Part shown: positions 37,415 to 44,985 of the stretch, piece after piece
Numbering within the stretch: the stretch's first letter is position 1
How the letters are laid out: each line of letters begins with the position of its first letter
Assembly: GCA_900543445.1 (NCBI GenBank)
Contig: UQRC01000005.1
Span: forward strand, 1 to 64,000
Length of the DNA: 64,000 bases
From: an uncultured Lachnobacterium sp.
GTDB taxonomy: Bacteria > Bacillota > Clostridia > Lachnospirales > Lachnospiraceae
Direction: 5' to 3'
Position numbers and translations under genes: made by a program
Notes under the pieces: model-generated
What the model was told of the DNA's origin: nothing
Database searches by the model: none
The model's input: only the letters and a program-made list of their open reading frames with translations

Positions 37415-37453
37415 GCGTAGACCTTCCTTTGTTTAATGTCAATCTCAATTTCG

Positions 37454-37482
37454 ATTATAGCATTGTGCCTATGCAGATTCAA
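37454..37482 (-). promoter_or_regulatory. Promoter of the GH18 gene
   Basis: On the minus strand TTGAAT (37482-37477), a 17-bp spacer and TATAAT (37459-37454), about 40 bp upstream of the start. Confidence 0.7.
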
Positions 37483-37511
37483 ATAATATGAAGGAAAATT
37501 AAGAAAATTTC

Positions 37512-37545
37512 AAAGGACCGAAGACAGACTTGTTTCGGCCCTTTA
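37512..37545 (-). terminator. Terminator of the kinase/ParA-like unit
   Basis: On the minus strand AAAGGGCCGAA pairs with TTCGGTCCTTT (11 bp, one G-U) and is followed by a T-rich but interrupted tail. It is the first good hairpin after the kinase unit. The 120 bp between it and 37667 hold nothing I recognise. Confidence 0.5.
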
Positions 37546-37666
37546 AACTCTTTTTTCATCCAATGTGCAAATGATAAAAGTAAAGTGTGCATTGAGACTT
37601 CCTTCTATCATCCCAACAGTTTTTCAATTTTATTCGTGACCAATCATAAAAAGTTGTGACTTTATT

Positions 37667-37765
37667 CTAATTGTTTGGTGTATCAGGTAATAGAATCGTA
37701 AGTCCCTGATACATACCTGGCTTAAACTCAATAAGAAGCTGATCGCTACTATTTGATATCGTGAT
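37667..37765 (-). CDS. Tiny ORF after the ParA-like frame, no ordinary start codon (doubtful)
   Basis: A 32-codon frame follows the stop of the second ParA-like domain by 2 bp. It reads ITISNSSDQLLIEF, then KPGMYQGLTILLPD, and ends in TAG. AAGGAG lies 7 nt before an ATC codon, where a start would be expected, but there is no ATG, GTG or TTG there. Only an internal ATG exists. The peptide pattern (alternating hydrophobic strands) looks coding. It may start at ATC, be a remnant of a longer gene, or be chance. Confidence 0.25.
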   Translation of the reverse strand: MTISNSSDQLLIEFKPGMYQGLTILLPDTPNN

Positions 37766-37767
37766 AA

Positions 37768-38346
37768 CTATTCTCCTTTCGTCAGTTGTTCAAAAAAATA
37801 AATAAACTCGCGGTCAATGTGAAACGGATCCTTCAGAACCGGAATCGGAAATACCGGAAAGTCATATTTATGTCTGAGATGCCCAACATCAGTCTTTATT
37901 CCCCCATTACATAGAAGCTTCACCGTTGCTTTTTTAATATTAAAATTTGATAGTTGTTGGACAAAACGATCCAAAGAATCAGACTTCCAAACCGATGCAT
38001 GACAGATGACAATGCGAAGATCGCATGCAAGAAATTCCCGGTATGTGCCTGGGGTTAATACACCAAAGTCGAGTACGGAATAGGTACACGGTTTACTTAG
38101 CACATCATTCAATGTTCGAATCGTGAGATTTGGATAGTAATGAACACCTTGCATTCGGAAATCGGAATCAGATTTGGATCTGATATTCAATAATGCAATC
38201 TCATGTGTTGGATTTACTTCCAGATATCGGGTTCTTGCAAAGAAGCGGCTATGTAGGTAATTTGCCAAAGCAATACACATATGTGTTGTCCCGACGTTAG
38301 GGGCAACCCCGCACACACCTATCGTCGCAGGTGTCGGGAAAAATGG
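37768..38346 (-). CDS. Second ParA-like domain, -1 frame continuation of the kinase gene
   Basis: This frame encodes a ParA/MinD-like fold with a broken P-loop, GVAPNVGTTH, lacking the usual Lys. It ends like the preceding domain (DPFHIDR here, DPFHVDR in the kinase gene), so the two are a tandem duplication. A conventional GTG start at 38316 has no ribosome site and cuts off the first beta strand (ATIGVCGV). The frame is open and protein-like further upstream, across the overlap with the kinase gene, without any ATG, GTG or TTG. Reading from the slip site gives 192 residues added to the kinase product, about 637 aa in total. A separate start is the alternative. Confidence 0.6.
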   Translation of the reverse strand, partial: PFFPTPATIGVCGVAPNVGTTHMCIALANYLHSRFFARTRYLEVNPTHEIALLNIRSKSDSDFRMQGVHYYPNLTIRTLNDVLSKPCTYSVLDFGVLTPGTYREFLACDLRIVICHASVWKSDSLDRFVQQLSNFNIKKATVKLLCNGGIKTDVGHLRHKYDFPVFPIPVLKDPFHIDREFIYFFEQLTKGE

Positions 38347-38352
38347 TTTTTT
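38289..38352 (-). promoter_or_regulatory. Candidate programmed -1 ribosomal frameshift signal
   Basis: On the minus strand the heptamer A AAA AAC (38352-38346) is in the correct register with the kinase frame (TTA AAA AAC). After a 7-nt spacer, CCCGAC pairs with GTCGGG (7 bp with the flanking T-A). It encloses an ACCT/AGGT hairpin and a GGGG-TTG-CCCC hairpin, so a three-way junction is predicted between 38339 and 38289. A -1 slip joins the kinase frame to the second ParA-like frame and bypasses the kinase stop at 38319. Confidence 0.6.
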
Positions 38353-39680
38353 AAATTTAAATATAGTGATTTCCGTCCTTTCTGAAGTGATAGCCAGTGT
38401 ATAAAGTCCTGCTTAGACCGATCGACATGAAATGGATCCGTATCATACGGATACGAATAGACCGGCATAGAGAACTTTCTGGCAAAAAACAGCGCGGCTT
38501 TGCGGTCACACAGATTCGCAATAATTTTCAATCGATCTCCCAGCTGTGGTAAGAAATGATCATTGATCGTTGCATCCGGCCTGTGCCAAAGTCCGCCACC
38601 ACAGACATATAGGATATAATCTGCGGTTGAAAGTTCAAGGGGAGAATAGTTGTTACCATAATCCTCCACGATTATTTCTGCCCTTGGCGCAGGAATGGTA
38701 ATGCCTTCATCGTATTTGGGATATCCTTGAAAACATTGGTGTGAGTAATATCCGTCTTTTTCCCAGACCTGTTTCATCTGCCGGACAGCGCATCTCAAGT
38801 GATTGGTCTTGTTTTTCTCGAGATAGACTGCTGCATGGCCGATAAATCGAAGCGTGGAAACAAGCGATATTGCTACATGTGTGCATCCGCAGCCGGAGTG
38901 GCTGCCGATGACCGCAACTGTCAGTCTGAGATGCGACTCCTCCGTATTATCATTAGTATCCGCTAAGGCAGTACTTAATTGCCGGACCGTCTGATAACGG
39001 TCACTCGGATCTGCATTTTGGGTTTTTTGGATAATCGGTAGGATATTTCGGGCGATGGATGCATCGACATGTGGCAGCAGTAGACGAATGATGCGTCCGA
39101 TACTGTAGATATCGGCAGCAAGTGTCGGCGGCGCCTGATGTGTCAGCTCCGGTGCAGAAAACTCTGCATTCCCGAAATGATTGAAGTCATTTCCAGAGTT
39201 GGTAATAAATGAAGCAACGCTAAAATCGATTAATTTAATCTGTAATCCACATACTATAATATGCTCAGGCTTGAGATCCTGATAGAGGATCGGGCTGGGT
39301 GATAGTGAATGCAGATACGCAAAAATATCACATAGTTGTTCACAAAATTGATAAAATAAAGCTCTGGAAATTAACGGTTGACGAAGCAGAAACTGTTCTA
39401 ATGAGTCACCCTGAATATATTCTTCCACCAAATAGTAAAAAGATTCATCTTCTTCAAAATCATAAATCGTGGGGATACCAGGATGCTGAACTGCTTTTAA
39501 AATCTGTGCTTCTGATACTGCGAAGGGAGATTGTGCATCGGACTTGGGGAATACCTTAACAGCACGATCAATCCCTAAAGATTGATATCTGGCGAGATAA
39601 ACGGTTCCATTGCTACCGCAACCGAGTGGTTTTAAAATCTCATATCTGCCAGACAAGATAAAATTATTATTGTCTTTCAT
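38319..39680 (-). CDS. Ser/Thr protein kinase fused to a ParA-like domain
   Basis: The 453-aa product has a Hanks-type kinase domain (about 12-240). It shows a Gly loop GCGSNG (20-25), Lys42 in AVKVF, catalytic Asp135 and Lys137 in YQDLKPEH (HRD replaced by YQD), and Asp152 in DFS (instead of DFG). Residues about 252-440 form a ParA/MinD-like domain whose P-loop reads GSHSGCGCTH, without the essential Lys. No transmembrane helix or PASTA repeats are present, so it is cytosolic. The start at 39680 has AAAGGAG upstream; the frame extends to 39746 but that is inside the promoter. It faces away from mecA and lies near the Tad locus, where an FHA protein is encoded. Confidence 0.8.
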   Translation of the reverse strand: MKDNNNFILSGRYEILKPLGCGSNGTVYLARYQSLGIDRAVKVFPKSDAQSPFAVSEAQILKAVQHPGIPTIYDFEEDESFYYLVEEYIQGDSLEQFLLRQPLISRALFYQFCEQLCDIFAYLHSLSPSPILYQDLKPEHIIVCGLQIKLIDFSVASFITNSGNDFNHFGNAEFSAPELTHQAPPTLAADIYSIGRIIRLLLPHVDASIARNILPIIQKTQNADPSDRYQTVRQLSTALADTNDNTEESHLRLTVAVIGSHSGCGCTHVAISLVSTLRFIGHAAVYLEKNKTNHLRCAVRQMKQVWEKDGYYSHQCFQGYPKYDEGITIPAPRAEIIVEDYGNNYSPLELSTADYILYVCGGGLWHRPDATINDHFLPQLGDRLKIIANLCDRKAALFFARKFSMPVYSYPYDTDPFHVDRSKQDFIHWLSLQKGRKSLYLNLKNHFSRHLRR

Positions 39681-39717
39681 ACGCTCCTTTGTGTCGGAGT
39701 CGCATCTCATGCATAAA

Positions 39718-39746
39718 CTTATAGCACACTCATTTTTAAAATGCAA
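39718..39746 (-). promoter_or_regulatory. Promoter of the kinase unit
   Basis: On the minus strand TTGCAT (39746-39741), a 17-bp spacer and TATAAG (39723-39718), about 38 bp before the ATG at 39680. Confidence 0.6.
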
Positions 39747-39807
39747 GACCTTTTTTTAAATTTTAATAGGTGTAGATGAAGTTTATAAATTTTTAATGAG
39801 CGTAAAC

Positions 39808-39836
39808 TTTACAAGGAGAGGGTGTTTGATTATAAT
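39808..39836 (+). promoter_or_regulatory. Promoter of mecA
   Basis: TTTACA (39808-39813), a 17-bp spacer and TATAAT (39831-39836), divergent from the kinase promoter. Confidence 0.7.
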
Positions 39837-39881
39837 AAGTGTACGATTTACAAGAGATTTTCAAGGTAAGGATGTGATTGT

Positions 39882-40637
39882 ATGAAAATTGAAAAAGTAA
39901 ACGAAAATCAGATCCGCTGCACATTGACGAAACAGGATTTGGCGGACCGACAGATCAATTTACGTGAGCTTGCGTACGGATCTGAGAAAGCCAAAGGACT
40001 TTTCCATGATATGATAGAACAGGCCAATTATGAATTTGGCTTTGAGGCAAATGATATACCGTTGATGGTGGAAGCAATCCCGTTGTCTTCCGAATCATTA
40101 ATTCTTTTGATTACAAAAGTTGAATATCCGGATGAACTGGATACCAGATTTTCCCAATTCTCGGATGCGGATGAGGAAGAATTGTTCCAGGGTGCAGGAA
40201 CTGCGCAGAATATTCCACAGATCAAAGGTGCAGATGATATCATTGGACTTTTCAATAAGATTCGTGAGAGTCAGGAAGCACAGAAAGTGAAAGAAACTTT
40301 ACCGGAGACCGAGGAGAAGACAACGATTCCGGAAGTGCCGGTAGATCTGGCGAAGATGTTTGAGTTTGAGAATATGGAACAGGTGGAGCGTCTTGCCCAC
40401 GTTCTGGATGGTTATTACAGTGGACACAATGATCTATACAAGAATGTACAGAAAAATCGCTTTTTTCTGATTATTCACAAGGATGATCATACCCCGGAAC
40501 AGTTTAATAAAGTGTGCAATATCATATGCGAATATGCGAGTCAGCGGCATTACAGTGCTGCAACAGAGGCGTATTTTACAGAACATGGAAAGCGGATTAC
40601 AGGTCCGAATGCGTTGCAGGTTCTTGCAGCGTTATAG
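39882..40637 (+). CDS. mecA: Adaptor protein MecA
   Basis: MecA delivers substrates to the ClpCP protease. The 251-aa protein has the MecA N-terminal domain (MKIEKVNENQIRCTLTKQDL), an acidic linker (about 85-145) and the C-terminal ClpC-binding domain (about 150-250, with FENMEQVERLAHVL). The length is close to the family norm. It is a single gene between its own promoter and the terminator at 40652. In Bacillus MecA controls competence; the target here is unknown. Confidence 0.92.
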   Translation: MKIEKVNENQIRCTLTKQDLADRQINLRELAYGSEKAKGLFHDMIEQANYEFGFEANDIPLMVEAIPLSSESLILLITKVEYPDELDTRFSQFSDADEEELFQGAGTAQNIPQIKGADDIIGLFNKIRESQEAQKVKETLPETEEKTTIPEVPVDLAKMFEFENMEQVERLAHVLDGYYSGHNDLYKNVQKNRFFLIIHKDDHTPEQFNKVCNIICEYASQRHYSAATEAYFTEHGKRITGPNALQVLAAL

Positions 40638-40651
40638 TTTTTGGATCATAG

Positions 40652-40698
40652 AAAACGGCTGCCCCATAGATGAGATTCATCTGAGGGGACAGCCGTTT
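40652..40698. terminator. Terminator between mecA and the DUF1858 gene
   Basis: AACGGCTGCCCC pairs with GGGGACAGCCGTT (one bulge), with an inner ATGAGATTCAT hairpin and a T-run. It lies between convergent genes and has A residues on the left, so it may act on both strands. Confidence 0.85.
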
Positions 40699-40709
40699 TT
40701 CGTTGCATC

Positions 40710-40919
40710 TTAAGCTAAATCATGCTCTAAGAAATCATTGATATCATTTACCAGGTCATCCGGCTCGATTCCGTGAACCATAGCAGCTTCGCCGATTGTC
40801 TCCATCTGGGAAGATGGGCATCCGAGACAGTGCATACCAATATTTAAAAGCATCGGTGCGATATCAGCATCAATCTGAAGAAGCTCGCCGATCATAGTAT
40901 CCTTAGTTACTTTTGCCAT
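40710..40919 (-). CDS. DUF1858 domain protein (hybrid-cluster-associated redox disulfide type)
   Basis: The 69-aa cytosolic protein carries the DUF1858 pattern, with the paired cysteines in GMHCLGCPSS near residue 31. Members are thought to be redox-active and often accompany hybrid-cluster or ScdA-like proteins, but no such partner is adjacent here. The start at 40919 is set by AAAGGAGG; an in-frame ATG at 40994 is not supported. Confidence 0.8.
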   Translation of the reverse strand: MAKVTKDTMIGELLQIDADIAPMLLNIGMHCLGCPSSQMETIGEAAMVHGIEPDDLVNDINDFLEHDLA

Positions 40920-41004
40920 TGGGAAAATCCTCCTTTGCAATGTTTTTAATGGTGCTATTATAATACGATTTCCCTGCAAATGCAAATTATACATCGCTTG
41001 TGGT

Positions 41005-41031
41005 TAAAAAAATACAAAATCCGGACGATAT
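41005..41031 (+). promoter_or_regulatory. Sigma-28 (SigD)-type promoter of flagellin
   Basis: TAAA (41005-41008), a 15-bp spacer and GACGATAT (41024-41031), one base from the consensus GCCGATAT. This is the expected class for a flagellin gene. The leader is about 65 nt. Confidence 0.55.
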
Positions 41032-41103
41032 ATTATGCAGATGAGTTGACAGGGATGGTCAAATCCGGGTGCACGGACGCACAACCCAGTGAAAGGGAAC
41101 AAT

Positions 41104-42495
41104 ATGAAAATTAATCGAAATATGTCTGCTGTAATCACAAATAAGCAGTTACTTCGTACAGAAAATAAGCTGAGTAAGTCTATGGAGCGTCTGTCAAGCG
41201 GTTACAAGATCAACCGTGCGGGTGATAATCCGGCGGGGATGGCGATCTCCAACAAGATGAAAGCACAGATTGATGCACTCGATCAGGCGGAATCCAATGC
41301 GTCGGATGGAGAATCTGTTTTGCGCATTGCAGATGGCGCATTGAACGAGGTAAGCAGTATTTTACAGAGAATCCGCGAACTGAGTGTGCAGGCTGCAAAT
41401 GGAACCAATTCCTACAGTGATCGCAAGAGTATGCAGGATGAGATCGACAAACTGACAGAGGAAGTTGATCGTATTTCTGCGGACACAGAGTATAATACAA
41501 AGACGCTTTTAGATGGCTCCTCTGATGTGCGCGTGTACTCCAAGCAGACGGAGCGCATGGATATTTCGGATCATGTCCTTCCGGGAACATATGAACTTAC
41601 TGTGGATACAGCGGCGAAAGCTGCGGAATATACGATTCCGGCGCCAAGCGGTGCAACAGATGGTGAACTCTACATTAACGGAATTGGTATTAAATATGCT
41701 ACGGATATGGACGAGGAGGATTTTTACGAACAGCTTCGTACAACCGCGGAACAGGCTGGGTGCGTGGCTACCCGTACGAATGGAGGTTATAATATTGCAA
41801 CGAAGGAGTATGGTTCCAGACAGGAGCTGGTGCTGACGTTCAGCAAAGCGCTCGCAGCAGATCTTGGCGTGGATGCAGATCCGGATGTAAAGCAGGCAGA
41901 GGATAGTGATGATCTCATTATTGCGAAGAAAGGTGCAGAGGCTAAAATCACTTTGAATGTAAGTGATGATGGTTTTTCAAAGACAGCAACGGTAAATGGA
42001 GACGGTGCACGAATCAAGATTACGGATGTCGGTGGCTTTTCCATGGATTTTATGTTGAAAAATAATACGGAAGAGGATGTGAAAATTGAAGTCACAGACA
42101 TAGGTGCGATGTCAATCCAGATTGGTGCAAACCAGTATCAGGATATGGATGTACGAATTCCGGAGGTCTCATCAGAGAGTCTGTACCTTGACAAAGTAAA
42201 TGTAACGGTTGTCGGAGGTCCGGAAGATGCGATGAACCGACTGGATGAAGCAATTACAAAATTAAACGAGGTACGTTCGCGAATCGGAGCATTTACCAAT
42301 CGCCTTGAGTATGCATCCAACAGTCTGGCAGAAACGCATGAGGATATGACGAATGCTTATTCCGGTATTCTTGACACAGATATGGCGGAGGAGATGACCG
42401 AATATACACAGCAGAATGTGCTCGAACAGGCAACGGTTTCCGTACTTGCACAGGCAAATGATCTCCCGGAAAAAGTACTTTCGCTGCTGCAGTAG
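41104..42495 (+). CDS. Flagellin
   Basis: This is the flagellar filament subunit, exported through the flagellar channel. The 463-aa protein has the conserved N-terminal helix region (RLSSGYKINRAGDNPAGMAI near 27-46) and the C-terminal helix region (NRLEYASNSLAETHEDM and the LLQ end). A variable central domain of about 270 residues lies between them. The start at 41104 has AAAGGGAA upstream; a GTG at 41089 belongs to the ribosome site itself. fliS follows after 12 bp, so filament subunit and chaperone are made together. Confidence 0.95.
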   Translation: MKINRNMSAVITNKQLLRTENKLSKSMERLSSGYKINRAGDNPAGMAISNKMKAQIDALDQAESNASDGESVLRIADGALNEVSSILQRIRELSVQAANGTNSYSDRKSMQDEIDKLTEEVDRISADTEYNTKTLLDGSSDVRVYSKQTERMDISDHVLPGTYELTVDTAAKAAEYTIPAPSGATDGELYINGIGIKYATDMDEEDFYEQLRTTAEQAGCVATRTNGGYNIATKEYGSRQELVLTFSKALAADLGVDADPDVKQAEDSDDLIIAKKGAEAKITLNVSDDGFSKTATVNGDGARIKITDVGGFSMDFMLKNNTEEDVKIEVTDIGAMSIQIGANQYQDMDVRIPEVSSESLYLDKVNVTVVGGPEDAMNRLDEAITKLNEVRSRIGAFTNRLEYASNSLAETHEDMTNAYSGILDTDMAEEMTEYTQQNVLEQATVSVLAQANDLPEKVLSLLQ

Positions 42496-42507
42496 GAGGG
42501 ATAAAGC

Positions 42508-42984
42508 ATGGATAATTCGTTAAAGCATGACTTTACCCGTCGCTTAAGTCAGTGTAATTCGGGTGGAATGATCGTCATTATCTATGAGATCGGATTTGCT
42601 TATATGCACGATGCCCGCAAGGCGTATGAATCCGGTAATCATGATGAGATGAAGGCTTCCATCCGCAAGGCACAGAAGGTGCTGGACGAATTGATCGGAA
42701 GTCTGAATTTTGCATATGAGATTTCAAACAATCTCTATTCACTTTATATGTTTTGCAAGAATGAACTGGCGCGCGTTTTATATGAGAACCGTCTGGACGG
42801 GCTTGAGGAAGCCGAGAAGATCATGCGGCGCCTGTACCATTCGTTTGCAGAAGCAGCAAAAAGCGATACGAGTGCGCCGATCATGAGCAATACCCAGCAG
42901 ATTTACGCAGGTATGACGTATGGTAGAAATCAGCTGAATGAAAATGATATGAATTATGATAATCAGAGAGGATTCTTGGTGTAA
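42508..42984 (+). CDS. fliS: FliS-like flagellin export chaperone
   Basis: FliS binds the C-terminal part of flagellin in the cytosol and prevents early polymerisation. The 158-aa helical protein has the FliS pattern with ISNNLYSLYMFCKNELARVLYE-like helix 3 (about 70-92) and an extended C-terminal tail of about 35 residues beyond the usual 120-130. AGGAGG precedes the ATG. Its position directly after flagellin supports the call. The last 22 bp overlap the convergent DUF2508 gene. Confidence 0.8.
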   Translation: MDNSLKHDFTRRLSQCNSGGMIVIIYEIGFAYMHDARKAYESGNHDEMKASIRKAQKVLDELIGSLNFAYEISNNLYSLYMFCKNELARVLYENRLDGLEEAEKIMRRLYHSFAEAAKSDTSAPIMSNTQQIYAGMTYGRNQLNENDMNYDNQRGFLV

Positions 42985-43196
42985 GAATCCTCTAATTTTT
43001 TGACACATCCAAGCAGAAATTTATAACGCATCTGGACAGCCTTGGCCTCATAAATGTAATAATCGATGAGATCCGGTTCCACAACATTTTCTAAATTGTT
43101 ATACACATTCTTTAGTTCGACGGACGTCTGCTGCAGATGATCAACGAGCGTAGAATAACCATCTTCAGCAGGTTCTGCGGTCTTAAAAATCTTCAT
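42963..43196 (-). CDS. DUF2508 family protein (YaaL-like)
   Basis: The 77-aa helical protein resembles Bacillus YaaL (DUF2508). Two helices (TLVDHLQQTSVELKNVYNNL and LIDYYIYEAKAVQMRYKFLL) make up most of it. No function is known for the family. The start at 43196 has AGGTGA upstream; the longer frame to 43352 has no ribosome site. Its C-terminal codons encode the fliS terminator hairpin on the other strand. Confidence 0.7.
   Translation of the reverse strand: MKIFKTAEPAEDGYSTLVDHLQQTSVELKNVYNNLENVVEPDLIDYYIYEAKAVQMRYKFLLGCVKKLEDSYTKNPL
42967..43001 (+). terminator. Terminator of flagellin-fliS, inside two coding ends
   Basis: A perfect 10-bp stem (AGAGGATTCT, 42967-42976, with AGAATCCTCT, 42984-42993), a 7-nt loop and six T residues. 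The left arm lies inside the last codons of fliS and the whole hairpin lies inside the 3' coding end of the opposite-strand gene. Confidence 0.85.
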
Positions 43197-43294
43197 AAGA
43201 TCACCTGCTTTCAAAAAAATTCTTTTTACAAGTATAAGCAAAATTTGGAAAAGATATACAAAATTTACAGAATTTTTTTGAACAAATCGCATTA

Positions 43295-43324
43295 TTGACA
43301 ATTGAAAATGACGTTTGCTATAAT
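43295..43324 (+). promoter_or_regulatory. Promoter of the Tad pilus operon
   Basis: TTGACA (43295-43300), an 18-bp spacer and TATAAT (43319-43324). Transcription would start near 43331, which rules out the in-frame ATG at 43302 as start of the first gene. Confidence 0.75.
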
Positions 43325-43352
43325 ACGGCTTACAACAAAAGAGGTGATGCAA

Positions 43353-43877
43353 TTGAATGTGGTGCAGGAATTAGCTGCACGTACACTGCTCGTAATTTTA
43401 GCAGCGGCGGTGGTTCAGGACTTTATGTACATGAAGATCAGTAACCGGCTGATACTCATGGGTATTCTTTTTTCGCTGGCATTTGGCCTTACAACGGGAG
43501 GTCCTAAGCAAGTCATATATGTACTGGCGAATTTATCATTTCCGGTTATCGTGTTATATCTGTTATATCTCCTGGGAGTACTTGGGGCGGGAGACATCAA
43601 ACTATTTTCCATTATCGGAGGATTTACAAATTTCAGATTGTTGATAAGCTGTATGTTCTTTTCTTTTGTAGCGGCAGCTGTTATTGCGGTATGCAAAATG
43701 TTATATAACCGCAACTTTTGTGGCAGTCTGCTTCGGGCAGGCACTTACTTTCGCTGCCTCCGGCAGGAGGGGATTGTGTCGTACCATAAAGAGTGGGCGG
43801 AGCACCGAAATCTCATGCATTTTTCTGTGGCGATACTGATTGGTTACATTGCAGCAGTGGCAGTACAGGTGTTGTGA
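43353..43877 (+). CDS. Prepilin peptidase, A24 family (TadV/CpaA)
   Basis: This membrane aspartic protease cleaves the leader of Flp-type prepilins. The 174-aa protein has several hydrophobic helices and the two catalytic aspartates: Asp23 in VVQDFMYMKISNRLI and the GAGDIK motif near residue 80. It lacks the methylase domain of PilD, as usual for TadV. The start is TTG at 43353 with GAGGTG 6 nt upstream; ATG at 43347 touches the ribosome site. It is the first gene of the Tad operon. Confidence 0.85.
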   Translation: MNVVQELAARTLLVILAAAVVQDFMYMKISNRLILMGILFSLAFGLTTGGPKQVIYVLANLSFPVIVLYLLYLLGVLGAGDIKLFSIIGGFTNFRLLISCMFFSFVAAAVIAVCKMLYNRNFCGSLLRAGTYFRCLRQEGIVSYHKEWAEHRNLMHFSVAILIGYIAAVAVQVL

Positions 43878-43968
43878 AAATGAAGCATCCGTAGATGATA
43901 AGAACATGAAAAGAATGCCATGTTATTGGGGTGAAAAAGGCATGTATTCAAGGAGAAAAGGAGGTTTT

Positions 43969-44985
43969 ATGAGAAAGATTCGATTAGGTCTGTATTTGGA
44001 AGATCAGGAGTATGGGGAACGTTTTACCAGCTGTCTGATGAAGCATTATCAGGACAGACTGGAGTTGCATTTGTTTACAGAGGAACAGGCGGCGGTACAT
44101 GCATGTGCTGGACTAGATGGTATGCTATTATCCGGATGGAGAGATGCGTATGAGAACATGCTGCATAAGCTGCCCATCATTGTACTCTGCGATAGGGAAG
44201 AGGAGGAAGAATCACGGGAAGGAGAGGTATTTTTTGTGGATAAATATCAGGAAGTAAACAAGATTGTGGATGAGATACTCCGGCACGTCGGAGAGGAAAT
44301 ACAGGATGTCCGGCGGAATGGAAGAATCGGGCAGAAACTTCAGGCGTTTGCAGTCTATGCACTGGCTGAGAATGAGTATCAGATGCCGTTTGCGGTAACG
44401 CTTGCGTCCATTATGAGTGAACATGAGAAGGTGCTTCTTTTGGATCTGCAGGAAAATAGTGGTTTGTCACAATTGTTAGGAGAAGACCAGGAAGCTGGGC
44501 TTGAAGAATTACTTGTGATGGCGGAAAGTGGAAAATATTCAAGAGCAAGGATGATGGGGTGTATTGCACATTTGGATAATATTGACGTTGCATGTTGTGT
44601 CTGTAACACGGAATGTCTGTGTGAGGCACAGGCCGAAAGTTATCGTAGACTTCAGCAGATGCTTATGCAGGATATGGGGTATACAACGATTATCATGAAT
44701 ATGGGATCGCGATTTGTGGGGTTCTTTGAGACGCTTGCCGGATGTGATAGTATTTTTCTTATGAAAAGCCGTGGAGGTCTGGGGCAGTGGAGAGAGAAAG
44801 AATTTGTTACAGAGCTGCAGAAACATATGAATGTGGATCCGCAGGAACATATTCGCAGTGTGGAGATTCCGCGTGTTGCAGTACCAATGATTTCGTGTGA
44901 GCGTCTGGTTGAGCAGTGGAAGTGGAATGAACTTGGAGACAGTCTGCGCAGAATGATGCCGGGGGTGATGGCAGTTGGATCTTAA
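43969..44985 (+). CDS. TadZ/CpaE-like protein without a P-loop
   Basis: The 338-aa cytosolic protein occupies the TadZ/CpaE place before tadA. Residues 1-100 look like a receiver-like domain without a clear phosphorylation site. The C-terminal part has the ParA/MinD layout (LASIMSEHEKVLLLDLQENSGLS near 145-167), but the Walker A stretch reads ALAENEYQMP and has no Gly-Lys. It should therefore not hydrolyse ATP in the usual way and may act as a polar localisation factor. The start at 43969 is set by AAGGAGG. Its 3' end overlaps tadA by 11 bp. Confidence 0.65.
   Translation: MRKIRLGLYLEDQEYGERFTSCLMKHYQDRLELHLFTEEQAAVHACAGLDGMLLSGWRDAYENMLHKLPIIVLCDREEEEESREGEVFFVDKYQEVNKIVDEILRHVGEEIQDVRRNGRIGQKLQAFAVYALAENEYQMPFAVTLASIMSEHEKVLLLDLQENSGLSQLLGEDQEAGLEELLVMAESGKYSRARMMGCIAHLDNIDVACCVCNTECLCEAQAESYRRLQQMLMQDMGYTTIIMNMGSRFVGFFETLAGCDSIFLMKSRGGLGQWREKEFVTELQKHMNVDPQEHIRSVEIPRVAVPMISCERLVEQWKWNELGDSLRRMMPGVMAVGS

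Noticed and set aside
37780..37805. T-run at the end of the second ParA-like frame as another -1 slip site into the tiny ORF
   Set aside because: A -1 slip at T TTT TTT meets TGA at once, so it cannot lead into the 37667-37765 frame.
39299..39559. Plus-strand gene inside the kinase gene
   Set aside because: It has no ribosome site or recognisable domain and runs opposite to a well-supported kinase domain.
43302..43352. ATG 43302 as start of the first Tad prepilin peptidase
   Set aside because: It lies in the spacer of a TTGACA/TATAAT promoter and upstream of the predicted transcription start; TTG 43353 has the ribosome site.
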